The position numbers were made by a program, and so were the translations under genes. A stretch of DNA of 64,000 bases from Endocalyx cinctus (taxonomy: Eukaryota; Ascomycota; Sordariomycetes; Amphisphaeriales; Apiosporaceae): assembly GCA_001600455.1 (NCBI GenBank), contig BCKC01000002.1:3982171-4046170 (forward strand). The letters run 5' to 3'. Below, piece after piece: positions 1-10,500 of this stretch. The notes beneath the pieces were generated by a model. That model searched no databases, was not told the origin of the DNA, and saw only the letters and a list, made by a program, of their open reading frames with translations. Positions within the stretch are counted from its first letter, which is position 1, and the number at the start of each line of letters is the position of its first letter.

Positions 1-502
1 GCAAAATATATTAAGTACAGTGGCGTTAGGTCTGGCAGGGGGCTCTGCTCAACAGGACATGTTAGCCACTTGTTTCTCTGATCATCGTTCTGAGACGCCC
101 GAAAAAGGCCCGCTCGCTGCGGTGCTTACTTTCGTGTTGTGGTAACATCCTTATCAACCATTAGCTCTGTTAATAGCCAATTAATATATGCAGTCTGCAT
201 GAACTGCGTAAGTAGGTGAATCAAATAGTCCTAATAGTTCGGTGAGTAGAGGATCCTTTGTGAGTCATTTATTATACAATCCCAGTATGCAAGTCGACTG
301 AATAAGAAGTCATTTTTATTCTAGGGGTTTGTTGTATCATCTCAGTTCTTATATATAGTAGATCCTAACTATATAAGAACATAATCCACGCTCTTCTTCA
401 TGAGCCTTGCTGAAGCTCGGCCACATGCGCCCCAGATCTTGTCTTCTTGGATCGTGAAAGATACCCGAGCAGACCATCAACTTGATCTGTCCGTCTTCAA
501 TC
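1..502. other. Window start, no gene seen
   Basis: No open reading frame here resembles a protein I recognise. A minus-strand frame overlapping the start of the next gene (349-714) looks like an antisense shadow. The stretch presumably contains the promoter and 5' UTR of the DUF3433 gene, but I could not place a TATA box with confidence. Confidence 0.5.
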
Positions 503-3500
503 ATGAATTGGTTAGCTGCCCTTTGGCGAAGGGGATCAAATACACCACCAACGAACACTTCGAAATATGTCCCATGCAGAGACACTCGGGAGATAATGGA
601 TCCGGGAGAGACACGACCGTCTAAGAGGATTGGATCGGAAGCCTCATCGCCATCTTGGCTGCCATACACCCTGCGATGGCCGTACTTGTCTTCGATAATG
701 GCAATCACTCTCATACTTGGGCTAGTAACGGCTTCTATTCATGCGATATCTGTCCGTAATTCTGGTCTCTTCGACGATGACCGGTCCACGGGTGTGATTA
801 TCTTGTCCAAGTTCTTGCCGACATCATTAGCAGTCACCTATGTTTTTATGTTATCTATCCTCCTTAATGATGTGAAGCGGACGCAGCCTTTCGCACAACT
901 CGCGTCGCCTTCTGGCGCAACCGCTGCGACCTCTCTTACGTGGACGGCTGAGACATGGTGGGATGCCTTGTTCGATAGTATGCGTTGGAAGTCGGTGAAA
1001 TGGGCAATGTTCCTTGCAACGATCATGTTCATACTTGGCGTCACAGTCATATCTCCCTTTTCTTCAACCCTTCTGGTGTCACAAGACGTCGTTTTTATTC
1101 AGGAATCGCCGTTTAAAAAATTAAATCTTTCGTCAGTCTCACCGATACGTGCTTCTCCGATGGACACAACGTATTTTCGCATAATCGCTAGCACCCTCCA
1201 GAATTTCACCACTTCAGCTTGGATTACTGACCAGCATGCGATACTTCCATTTTGGCCAGACGCAGTCCCGTCATCGTTAGGGGTGCGGTTGGCGAAGTCT
1301 ATACAGACATGGTCCACCCGGACGATGGTTTATAACGCTGAGCTAGATTGTGAAATGATGGAATTGAAGGGAATTGCCCCATTTAAGGATCCGATATCAT
1401 ATCGTATGAATCGGACGCTATTTTCTTCTCAATCGGGATGTTCCTTAGAGTGCGGTGTTAAAATGGATACCGATATGGTGCTTTGGAACCCTCTGACGAC
1501 TATGACGAATACCCAGTTTTATGGTTCTGACGACCCCGACCAAGGGTATGATAATCGCCCGGGTTACGGTATGAATGTCTCAGCATGTACCCAAGATGAA
1601 TTTATTCTAGTAGCCAGTCCATCTAACAGCCGGGTCAAAACCAAGACGTTCAACTGTCAGGTCTGCAAGGCGAGCTACTATATGGGGGAGTCGACGGCAA
1701 CAGTTGCACTTTCCGAGGGCACTTCTGTGGTAACTATTGACGAATCTGAATATTTAACTAATCGCCGGCCAATTCCAGGTACGGTGGCAGACATCTCGAC
1801 TTTTCAGGATACCTTTCTTAGTTCAAACTGGTCTTCATACATACCAGATCATACCGATATCCAACCTTATTCTTCACGACCAGGGAAACTCCTATCTGCT
1901 TATTACAACTTCTCGCTAAATGCTACGGTTATAGATTCCTCGCTTCTGTCGGTGTTGAAAGGATTAAAAGGCCGCTTCTTTGGCGAACTTCTTCGAGATA
2001 TCTTCGAGTCAGCAGCTGAGGAGCTTCCGTCAGCGATCACCGGCACGATAAAGGAGACTAGGCGGCGAGTCGTGGTAGTGACAACAGTCGCTGTTACAAT
2101 TGAAATCACCTTGGCCATGGAGTTGTTCATAATGGTATTTCTCGTTATCAAAACTAGACTTTCTAAACGCCCGCTAGGACTCTCGGCCGATCCCGGGCCG
2201 GTCATCAGCACGGCGAAGCTTATCGCCGATAATGAGGAGATACTGAGATCACTCAAAGATGCTTACAAGATGAAATCCAAGGACATGGCAACCCTGTTAT
2301 CTCACCGACGATATAGATTGAGCTCTGGGGGTATCCACACAATTCCACATGAGGGCGATATGGCTCGCCGAGACCACATCCGGGAAGAATACGACGAGCT
2401 AGAAATACTGCCACCGCTTCAGGAGGAACGTCAATCGCTTACCTTCAGCTTCTGGTCACTAATTACACTCGTGATACTCCTTCTGGTTATTCTGGTTGGT
2501 ATTTTATACCTTTACTCGTATACGACAGCCCAGGAACTTTACCAGATCGCCTTTGTCTACACGTTTACCGTCTCAATTGACGGGTTAAGTGGCAGTATAA
2601 GCCCAGCTTCTGTTTTAACCACATTTGTTGCTGTTTCCATCGGTCTTTGGTGGGGATCCATCGAAGCTACTTTTCGACGCATTCAGCCGTTTCTCGCGTT
2701 AGCAAAGGAGCCTGTTATCGGATCCAAGGGCATATCCGTCTCCTATACATCTTCGTATCAGCTATGGTCGGCTTGGAGAGCTGCCAAACGAAACCATTGG
2801 CTCCTCATGCTTGTATGTGCTGGTGCATTTCTATCGGAAATTCGTAAGACTCCCGATTTGGTACCTTTCTAACGCCATGTGCTAACGTGAAAAGTCACCA
2901 TTGCAATGTCATCTTTATGGACAAGAAACTCTGGATATTTACCCATGAATGTCGAAAGAGAACAGCTAATTCGTCTGCGACATGTGCCTCTCGTTCGAGA
3001 GGCTCCCTTTACCGGATTCAGTAGCCATGCTGGTAATTCAAAATCAGATACTCTGAACGATCTTTTTGCTAATACGAAAGCTTCTTGGATATATAGCGCA
3101 ACTGGGCAAATTACTCTTAACGGATCAGAGCCCGCGTGGAGCTCTAATGGTTGGATATTTGTGCCGTGGGATCTAGCAACTCTACTTGACAGTGCCGCTC
3201 AAATCAACAGAAACTCAACACTTGCAGAATATCCAACCAGTGTTACCGCCAATACACAGGGCGTTCGCGCGCGCCTGGAATGCTCAGCACACCAGTACCT
3301 AAGGCTTGACAACACCACTAATTGGCTTACCAAATGAGATCTGAAAGATGCTTCGCAATGGGACCAAGAGACAAGTCCTAATATTCTGGAGTACGGCTTT
3401 GAGTTGGGATTGAACAACTCGTATAATATCTCTTACCGGAATAATCCGAGTTATTATATTAATGAATTAAGCGATAATATGTTTTTATATCTAGACGAAG

Positions 3501-4834
3501 AGCCCTCCTATTTTGGGAACAAGACCACCTTCTTTGTCAGCGAGAAACGATTGTCATGCTGCCAGAACCTGACACAGGACCAGATCGGTTTTGGTTCTGT
3601 CGGATACTGGTCACCTAACTTACGAAACTCATCTTATCCCGACATTGCCGAGTCTTGGCCCACTAACTTCACTGTGAAATGGATCCGCGGTCTGCCTGTC
3701 GAAGGATACCGATCCTTTTATTATTTTTATGGGCCGGATTATCCGCCTTCGGTCAGCCCTCCGCGCCTCATGTGGGCTGCCGAGCCCCGGCTCTCTGCGC
3801 TGAACTGCATGCCCATCATTGAAAAGGCGAACGCCACCGTGACTGTCGACGCAGCAGACGGCCACGTGGTGCATTTTGATCTGCTTGATCAACCACAGCC
3901 GGATCCATATGCATGGTCTGACAACTTCATCAACCACTACTGGCACCAGCATGACTTCACCTATGGGTCTAACTTTACTGTTAGCTATGGGATTCTATTT
4001 ATAACGGCCCTACTCGGTGCCGCAGATTTGGAGTCATTCAGAGGCTCCCTCAGAGAGGATCTTCCAACATCAGAAACGATCACTGACCGGGCGTTCAGCG
4101 TCCGCGAACCGGGGCTCAACGTCGACTTGATGACCTACACTATGTTATCACTGGTAGGTTACGACCACGAAGCCCTCTTCGATCTCGAGACGCTGGGAAG
4201 CACGGCCGATCGCACATTTTCCGCCCTGTTCACCAGCTTTGCCAGTTCCAATCTATCCCTAACCGAAGGCGGATACGTCTTTCAGCCCCCGAGCGCAACG
4301 CTCCCGGACGAACTCGACGGGCCTTTAAATCACTCAACAACAACGACGACTACAGCCTCATCAACGGCTAGTAACAAGACAGCCGTCACGCTGCGCGTTT
4401 TGCGCCCCGTGGAAATACTCGAGATGAGCCATAGCGCCGCAGGGATTTGCTTGGCTATATTGGTCTATCTTATATTGGCCTGTACCTTGTTAGTATTCGC
4501 TTCACGTAGGTATGCGTCTATGCTTCCGAAGAAGATCGCGAGCATTGCCGATATAGCGAGCTTGCTAGCCGGAAGCGAGGAGCTCCTGGCCCTGGTGAGG
4601 AAGCGGCCCATAGGTCGGGATATGAAGCATGATATTCTCACAACCGCACAGCTGCGCCGTTTCGACAATGGGGACGGGGAGGAGCGGCTGGGAATTGAGC
4701 TCGTGGGAAATTTTACCGAGAAAAGCGCATCATGCCTCGAGGACCACTCGGGGACCTCCGAGGCTGAGGAGGCAGGCTTGTCCCCACGATTCACGTCATC
4801 AACAACTTTGTTGGGATTTGATGAGAACTTTTGA
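503..4834 (+). pseudogene. DUF3433 multi-pass membrane protein gene, interrupted by an in-frame TGA
   Basis: The gene encodes a fungus-specific membrane protein of the DUF3433 family, whose function is unknown. The N-terminal half carries the family signature: an LPYTLRWPYL segment entering the first membrane helix, then further helices. A matching second half contains a helix near 4440-4500 followed by a charged cytoplasmic tail. The first in-frame ATG is at 503, although 593 would also serve. Exon 1 runs to 2843. A 51-bp intron (2844-2894; GTAAGA donor, GCTAAC branch) joins in frame to exon 2. At 3335-3337 a TGA interrupts the frame, yet the same frame continues as good protein to 4834. A weak 81-bp intron (3295-3375) would bypass it but would delete a conserved-looking NTTNW stretch. 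I therefore favour a nonsense mutation (CGA to TGA is the simplest path), a sequencing error, or a truncated protein. No neighbour suggests a role. Confidence 0.7.
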
Positions 4835-4915
4835 AGCCCCTCAAAGAAGTAGTTGCAGCTTGTTACGTCAGGAGTGGTGGAACCAAGTAGAACGCGGATC
4901 GACCGGCGCATTATA

Positions 4916-5053
4916 CCTGAGTTTACGAAGGGTCTTCTACATGCCTCTACGGAACCATCTTTAAAAACCTCTGTCGTTTTATTATTTCTTCTGTGTAGCA
5001 CAGTAAAGATTATAAACTCAGGACGTTCTGGGAGCTGCAAACTCACTTCCTGT
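4916..5053 (+). repeat. Structured short repeat, copy 1 of 3
   Basis: This copy shares about 140 bp with copies at 16926-17068 and (reverse) 19510-19668. It starts CCTGAGTTTACGAAGGG and ends near CACTTCCTGT. Its arms CCTGAGTTTA (4916-4925) and TAAACTCAGG (5013-5022) are exact inverted complements. An inner hairpin reads CTGTG-TAG-CACAG. No clear target-site duplication or coding capacity was seen. It is probably a non-autonomous mobile element such as a MITE or SINE-like repeat. Confidence 0.75.
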
Positions 5054-5223
5054 ATCAAGTATAATCACGATGTTTGTAAAAGAGATTTCAGGGTACTCTA
5101 TACTAAAGTATAGTACTTAAGATTGAACGATGAAGAGCTAAGGTAAAGACTGACTAGATACAAAAGAAATCCCATTCTTATATATTCCTATTCTTCTGGC
5201 ATGTTGGTATGCCAAGACTGGTG

Positions 5224-5286
5224 GTGATCTATGTGATCTATGTGATCAACGTGATATATAAGATCAACTAGATCATAATAGATCAA
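5224..5286. repeat. 9-bp GATC-containing tandem repeat
   Basis: Seven 9-bp units occur in a row: GTGATCTAT twice, GTGATCAAC, GTGATATAT, then three more divergent units keeping the GATC core. A CACGTGACC motif follows immediately. This could be a simple microsatellite or a clustered binding site; the sequence alone does not decide. Confidence 0.6.
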
Positions 5287-5463
5287 TCACGTGACCATGG
5301 TCTGGTTAGTCATCTTTGGCCTGTTGAATGGGCCAACTTCTGTTTTCGTAACAAAAATGACTGTGACACAAATACAATTCCTTTCCTTAAGTATTAGAGG
5401 ATTCACCACCGTCCTTCAAATAGGATCCTTTCTTTTCACCACACCATCTCTCCTATTACAGAT

Positions 5464-5816
5464 TTAGGGGTTCGCGCAGCTACCTGCTGTAGAAACGCAG
5501 ATAGATCCTTGGTCGCCACATGCGGTGCAGTAGGCGTCCTCAGTTCCGTAGCAGTTGCCCTCTCCGATGGTACAAGAGCCGCCGACGTGGACACAGTTGG
5601 TGCAGGTACGCTTTTCGGTGAGGAGGGCGCGAGGCTGGGCGCATGGTTAGTCACATATAGTCATTATTATTCGTTTCCGTGATAGTCACTTACAACTTCT
5701 CGGACAACGGTAACCCCATCGCGCTGAACGACTTCAATGCCTATTGGGCTTGGGGCAGGGCCAGCGATGATGCCAACGATAGCGGTGGAAGCAACGACGA
5801 AGAAAGTGGCTTTCAT
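5464..5816 (-). CDS. Small secreted cysteine-rich protein with Kex2-like processing site
   Basis: This is a two-exon gene of 97 aa. Exon 1 is 5694-5816. The intron is 5635-5693 (59 bp, GTAAGT donor, CTAAC branch, CCCAG acceptor, phase 0). Exon 2 is 5464-5634. The N-terminus, MKATFFVVASTAIVGIIAG, is a clear signal peptide. A propeptide follows and ends in Lys-Arg (residues 49-50). The 47-residue mature part has eight cysteines, enough for four disulfides, and is rich in Gly, Thr and Ser. This architecture is typical of fungal secreted effectors and antimicrobial or defence peptides, but I recognise no family. A TATAAAA lies about 140 bp upstream. It sits 0.4 kb from repeat copy 1 and 1.8 kb from the PKS 3' end; a link to that cluster is unproven. 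Confidence 0.8.
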
Positions 5817-5955
5817 GATGAATTATCTTTGTAATTTAAGAATGTTGTAAAATGGAGAGAAGACGCTTGTATATGGTTTGGGTTCAGGTGTTGTGTTTGT
5901 TTTTGCTGTTGTTGTGTGGTTTGAAAGATGACTTTTCGAGAGGAAAGAACGAGTC

Positions 5956-5962
5956 TTTTATA
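5956..5962 (-). promoter_or_regulatory. TATA box of the cysteine-rich peptide gene
   Basis: TATAAAA on the minus strand, about 140 bp upstream of the ATG at 5816 and inside an AT-rich leader region. It is the best promoter element visible for this gene. Confidence 0.45.
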
Positions 5963-6902
5963 TTCATGAACTTGCTACCAAGGCGTTCAGGATATGACGT
6001 TCATATTTACGTTTTATTGAATGGTAGTTGATTAGAGTCACGTCAAGTTGTTAAAGCGCATGCATTTATGCACTAGAGCCGAAAGGTAACATATTTATGA
6101 CTGTATTTTCAGCGATTTGCACGTTCAGCGGTATGAAGGGAGATAGAGCCTTGGTAGTAAAGTTCGCCATAGAAATCTATATAGAAGTACTGGCAAGTTA
6201 GAACGAGTAGTATTTTCGATGGGCTACATACATCTAGTCCACACCGATGCGCGGCGGATTGAGCTTGATTGTTGATGATAATGTTGTCTATGTACAGCGT
6301 TCTCGACAAATAATCTATTGGTCAGACCGATACAGCATAAATAAGCCAAATTACCGGCTACGTCGCGAAAAGTTTCTAATGCTATTAACTGTACGAGGTA
6401 TCGAAACTTCGAGATACATGGACAGCAGAGCCTCATCTGACGTCACTGTCTATTCGACGGACTTTGTGCGGCGACGATCTCGTTAAGCGTAGGTACCATC
6501 TAGATATTTCTCCACAGCCCAAATAATATTCGTCAACTCTGTTGTACAGAGAATATTTTAGACCTACCATTTCTAGTGCATTCTGTTTTCAGATTGGCTA
6601 TTTTAAGCGCTAAATTGGACACGCCATTGATTACAGGAAATGGCACTTGCGTCATGGGACCAAGAAGACCCGATGCGATGCTGTACACACTGCTTGCATC
6701 TCCTGAATTATATTTATGGTTCACGATTACTCTTCCACAGCTATGTTTAACTCTTTTTTTTTAACATGTCTTCGAAGGATTAATCAATAAAATATCTAAT
6801 ACCTTTTCTTTTTATTTATCTAACTAATTACTTATTCTTCTTACATCTATATATTTGTTGATTATTAGTAGCTAGCTGGAGTATAAGCCACACCAGCCAT
6901 AT

Positions 6903-6998
6903 CACCAGCCACAGGCTGGTGTATGTGGCCGGTGCGGAGCTGGCCTGTGCGCCAGCTCACTTACACTCGAAATAATTCTGACTTAGCAGAATTATTTC
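6903..6998. repeat. Three consecutive perfect stem-loops (foldback-like block)
   Basis: Three perfect inverted repeats lie within 96 bp. CACCAGCC-aca-GGCTGGTG is at 6903-6921. GAGCTGGC-ctgtgc-GCCAGCTC is at 6937-6958. GAAATAATTCTG-acttag-CAGAATTATTTC is at 6969-6998. Such stacking is typical of foldback or MITE ends. No second copy was seen in the window. Confidence 0.65.
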
Positions 6999-7587
6999 AC
7001 AACATCATCAACAACAATAATAACTTCATTTTCAGAACAGTAAAATCTTACGATTTTAACCCAACAATATTTTCATTATAAGAAATATAACTGGGCTAAC
7101 TAAATATTAGATTAACACAGCATCGTCGATTATAGTTTACCTAATATTATTGCTGCCCTATTTATATCATCGCTGTTCCTAGGATAGTCCTTATAATATT
7201 CATTTAGGGAGCCAACCTAAAAGCCTCACGCTCTAGATCCACTCGGATGCCTCCTTCGTCAACGCTGACACCGATAATGGTCCTAGGAGTATAGCTACCC
7301 AGGTGATGTTATTTAACACGTCATTATCGGAAAGATCGTTTGTATTACTGCATAAAGACGGACCAATGCGGCATTATATATTCTGCTTGTACAACCTAAT
7401 GAAAAATGAGGCTTTCAATAATCCTAACATGGCTTACCCGCTTAAGGTGATTTCATCCATGCCTTCGTCTGGTCGTAATAATGTAAAAAATCAATGTACG
7501 TTTAGTAATACTCAAGTCATATAGTAGCATTATTTCTACAGTATTCTTGCTATATCCCGTTCGAAGGCCGGGGAAAGGCAAAAGGCT

Positions 7588-10500
7588 CTAAATAAGCAGC
7601 CCCAGCCCTCTGTTCCCCAGCACTCGCATCTCGCTCGTCTTACATATCAGTCTCGCCATCAACTCTATCGATTTACCGCCCGTGATCTCGTAAATCGGTA
7701 TCTGGGCTTCGAATTCCGACTTTATCCAGTTCCGCAGCTCGATGGCGACCAGCGAGTCAACGCCGAATGCGTACAGCGGCTTGTCCCTCTGCATCCCGTC
7801 GGACGCCATGGACATGATGCGCGCCACCTTGTTAACCAGGCCCTCTGCCACCACATCTATTCTCTCCTCCTCCGTCCCGGCCTTTCTGAAGAGATCCCTG
7901 ACGCGCGCTTGGTCCGCCGGATGGCAAAGCCCCGACAACGACTCGTCGCGCGTTCGGCTGAAGTGCGCGAAAAGGGGTCGTTCGAAGGTCTCCTTGACTT
8001 CAACGCCGTGGGACGCGAGGTCCGCCGGCGTGGGCATACCCATGATGATCCGGCTCGTAGAGAGGCTCTGTGCCGGGTCACATACCACGTCGAGAAGCGC
8101 CGTGAGATCCTCGTTTCCAACTGCGACATGTTTATGGGTCTCGCCAAACACGCGTTGGAGGGAGGCGGCCTCTGCGACGACACCGACCGTCTTCATCACG
8201 CCCAGGTCGATGGACAACGACTTGCCGCCGTATTTGCGGAAGCGGTACTCTGCGAGCATGTCTTGGAACGCGCAGCCAGCTGCATAGTTCGGTGCGCCCG
8301 GACTTCCCACAACCCCCGCCGTTGAGGCAAGCATCACGAAGAACTCGAGGGCCGACGGGAGCATTTTCGACAGATTCCATGACGTCTGTGTCTTGGATCT
8401 CACTGTCTCCTCCCACTGTGCGTGTCTCATGTTGGTGAATGTCGAATCCTGGTAGAATGTCAGTTACTTAGTCCGCTTCGCCATTTTGACTGTTTCCAGA
8501 GGGCGACTGCCACTTACATTGAGGGCCATCGCCGCATTTATACACCCGCGAATAGGGGGTAGAGACTTGCCGCAATACTCCCCCAGCATCATCGCGAAAG
8601 CGTCTTCTGAAGACACGTCGCACTTTGGCGTGACTAAATGGACGCCCTGCCGAGTTAATTCGTCCACTACCTGGGCTGCCGCCGAAGATATCATGCCCGA
8701 CCGCGAAGGGGCGATGACATACTTGACACCCCTCGCGGCCATCCACCGGAGTATCAATCGGCCAACCCCGCCTAACCCGCCGACAACCATATAGGTAGAC
8801 TTGTCATCGAATCTCCAAGTTCTCCGACGAATCACATATTTCTGGATTTCGACGTTGTTAGTCCCTTTCTTCAGCGGGTTCTCAAACGAGGTCATCATAA
8901 TTATCATACCTGCACATTTGTTTGGGGTTCAATCTTGATGATTGTCCGTCCCGTGTTCCTTCCACTCTGCAGATATCTAAACGCGTCTTCTACGGCGCAG
9001 ATATTGTATGCATGTGTTGGTTCAGGGCTACGAACGCCCCCTTGTTGGATTAGGGTCATTACCTTCATTATCTGCTCACGCGTCTCTTCGTTTATACGCA
9101 GGATCTTGTAACGTAGGTCGAAGGCTGAAAAAGAGGCATTCCTCGTAAAACAACCCATGGGCAGCGCCGAATTGGCGTTGATATCGGCCTTCCCAATTTC
9201 AACAAATCGACCGTATGGCGCGATGCATTCCCACGAAGCACGGAGGCCCTCACCTACCAGGGAGTTCAGAACAACGTCCACCCCCGCGCCCTGGGTCATC
9301 CTTATGATGCCTTTAGCAAAGCTAGTATTTCTGCTAAAAAGTATATGATCGTCCGTGATGCCATATATATCTTTAAGAAGTTTTTTCTTGTCATCAAACC
9401 CAACCGTGGCAAATATCTCGGCACCGACGAGCTTCGCCACCTGGATAGCGAGCTGTCCAGTAGCACCGGATGCGGCGTGGATCAGGACCCTTTCCCCTTT
9501 TTGCAGACGCGCGATTTCAACTAGACATGTCCAGGCCGTCACGGCCGGCGTGAGCATGCCACAGATCGCCTCAAAAGGCACGGTCTCCGGGATTCGGAAA
9601 ATATTAAGCCGATCCGAGCGCGGGTAGGACTTCATACAGCCGACTGCGCACATGTACACCCGATCACCGGGTTGGATATCCCGGCACTGGGAACCTACTC
9701 TTGTAACTATCCCAGAACAGTCAGATCCGAAGTCGGACTCCTCAAGGCGCCCGAGGGAGATGAACACATCGCGGAAGTTTAGCCCCCATGCTCTGGCTTC
9801 GATCTCGACTTCGGATGGACCTAAGGGTTCGTAGTAGCAGTCATCCTCGATGAATCGAAGAGTGTCCAGTGACCCGCGACTAGCAATGTCCAATTGTAAA
9901 GGCGGATTTGAGCTCCACGGCTCTATGTAAGTCTGAGGTGAGATACACGCGTTCTTTTGTTTGTCCATAGAAGAATCGACGACCAGGCGGCCAGTCAGCG
10001 TGAGCCCCTCGCGAAGGGTGTATTCGACCTCTGCCGACGACGACGATGTCCCAAACGCCGACCCGAAGATTGTGCAGATTGATCGGGCACAGGAAACTGC
10101 GTCGATGGATTCGTCCTCCACCGACACGGAGATGAAGCGTTTATCGTTGAACTCTGACCGAACTGACCGGAGAAAGCCGTCCTTCAGCCCGGGATGCGGA
10201 TATCGGATCGCCTCGGGGCCCGGGGGTTGGCTTGCCGAGGAAACCCAGATGAGGTTCTTTGACGCCTGTACCCAGTTCTTAAGCAGCCCAAACAAGGAGT
10301 CTGACAGTTCCGAAAGCAGCGGCTTTTCGACGTCGACCAGCCAGACTACCACGTCATCCGCGCCCACATTTGCGTCTACGAACTGTGCCATCGAGAAGAA
10401 GTGGGGAATGTGACCAAGAGACGAAGAGCTGATGCAGTCACTCAGGGACGACGCTAGGTCCCTCTGAATACCTTTCTCCTGGTCATCCCCAACAATGAGC

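Larger units (their letters stand above)
4835..5463. other. Intergenic: repeat copy 1 and a 9-bp tandem repeat
   Basis: Between the DUF3433 stop and the end of the cysteine-rich peptide gene lie the first copy of the structured repeat (4916-5053) and a short GATC-containing tandem repeat (5224-5286). Nothing else was recognised. Confidence 0.6.
5817..7587. other. Intergenic with a triple hairpin block
   Basis: Apart from the promoter side of the peptide gene and the stem-loop block at 6903-6998, I see only short unconvincing frames in both strands. AT content is high from about 6760 to 7200. Confidence 0.5.

Noticed and set aside
349..714. 121-aa minus-strand frame
   Set aside because: Antisense to the likely 5' end of the DUF3433 gene, without splice context or family motifs; treated as a shadow.
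3295..3375. Intron that would remove the in-frame TGA of the DUF3433 gene
   Set aside because: The donor (CA|GTACCT) and acceptor (ACAAG) are weak and the intron would delete protein-like residues; kept only as an alternative.
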